64,000 bases of DNA from Clostridiaceae bacterium Marseille-Q4149 (lineage in GTDB: Bacteria; Bacillota; Clostridia; Oscillospirales; Oscillospiraceae): positions 1,178,001 to 1,242,000 of the forward strand of contig CP073691.1 of NCBI GenBank assembly GCA_018228685.1, in the 5' to 3' direction. Below, piece by piece: positions 63,690 to 64,000 of this stretch. The translations under genes and the position numbers were made by a program. The notes beneath the pieces are model-generated. The model was not told the origin of the DNA, did not search any database, and saw only the letters and a list, made by a program, of their open reading frames with translations. Numbering within the stretch: the first letter of the stretch is position 1; each line of letters begins with the position of its first letter.

Positions 63690-63857
63690 CTATTGCCGCC
63701 GGGCGGTGCGGTATTCGTCGCCGGGCCGCCAGTAGGGGCAGTCCCCCCGTCCGGCCAGGAACCGCACCATCTCGTCCTCGTCCAGGTCCACGTCGCAGAT
63801 GTATTCGTCGTATTCCTCGTCGTAGTTATAAAAGCAGCAGGCTTCGCACTGGGTCAT
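63690..63857 (-). CDS. DUF6472 family small protein
   Basis: 55 residues from the ATG at 63857, preceded by AAAGGAGG. Sequence features are CEACCFYNYDEEYDEYICDVDLD, DEMVRFLAG and CPYWRPGDEYRTARRQ at the end: two Cys near the start, one CxVDLDEDEM and one CPY motif, as in DUF6472 proteins of Clostridia. Function unknown, metal binding plausible. Upstream of yqeC with 81 bases between. Confidence 0.8.
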   Translation of the reverse strand: MTQCEACCFYNYDEEYDEYICDVDLDEDEMVRFLAGRGDCPYWRPGDEYRTARRQ

Positions 63858-63917
63858 GTGCCGGGCCTCCTTTCGTCAGGATGATTATACGTCCACCGGG
63901 GGTGCTGCGTCAATAAC

Positions 63918-63979
63918 CAGCTTGTCAAAGAAGTTTTTTTGACAAGCTGCGTGCGGTTTTTCAGAACTGAAAAGTTCTG
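63918..63979. repeat. Two adjacent hairpins at the right edge
   Basis: CAGCTTGTCAAA/TTTGACAAGCTG (63918-63949) and CAGAACT/AGTTCTG (63962-63979). The first has T-rich loop sequence and may be a terminator of a gene beyond the window or a leader structure for DUF6472. Confidence 0.45.
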
Positions 63980-64000
63980 AAAACCTGCGATTACAAACGA

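Overview
The window looks like chromosome from an endospore-forming, anaerobic, high-GC member of the Clostridia, most likely Oscillospiraceae (Flavonifractor/Lawsonibacter/Intestinimonas-like). This placement is inferred from gene content: SigH-type sigma factor, SpoIIM, SpoIVA, SigG, an [FeFe] hydrogenase, YqeC and DUF6472. No species can be named from sequence alone.

Layout. 1-8962 is mostly minus-strand housekeeping: zinc-ribbon protein, sigH, glmM, ruvB-ruvA-ruvC, xerD-spoIIM, a TIGR04086 membrane protein, yajC and tgt. 9098-15125 is a plus-strand accessory block: a 30-residue membrane peptide, a decayed MFS gene, a PadR-type regulator with its membrane partner, and a lipoprotein/ABC ATPase/permease operon. 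15206-25343 is minus-strand again: tyrS behind a T-box, then recN-argR-nadK-tlyA-dxs-oapA. The last operon is headed by a ~650-nt structured RNA that I interpret as OLE RNA; spoIVA lies upstream of it. 25523-30558 carries a TetR regulator, a transglutaminase-like gene coupled to DAHP synthase, a substrate-binding lipoprotein and queA.

30570-52150 is a composite, heavily rearranged mobile-element region of lower GC between queA and tRNA-Arg. It holds a beheaded large serine recombinase, an ECF transporter (S, T and double-ATPase genes) with a divergent AraC regulator, relaxase and MobC, a DUF1016 nuclease, two replication-initiator-like genes (one truncated), two YodL-domain genes truncated against each other, an ArdC/ImmA-like antirestriction gene, a TopB C-terminal piece, a PAPS-reductase-like gene, ParB and an integrase 3' remnant. 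No type IV secretion genes are visible, so it appears non-autonomous.

52267-64000 returns to host chromosome: tRNA-Arg(ACG), sigG, a polysaccharide flippase, small Cys-rich and membrane proteins, a glutamate-synthase-linked [FeFe] hydrogenase pair, a ferredoxin-thioredoxin-reductase-like mini-protein, a sodium:solute symporter, an M42 aminopeptidase, yqeC and a DUF6472 gene.

Main points of interest are the OLE RNA/OapA unit, the hydrogenase fused to GltD-type electron transfer, several DNA junction scars in the mobile region, a perfect 14-bp palindrome controlling the AraC/ECF locus, and two unusual translation-start arrangements (leaderless sigH, Shine-Dalgarno locked in a hairpin downstream of yajC).
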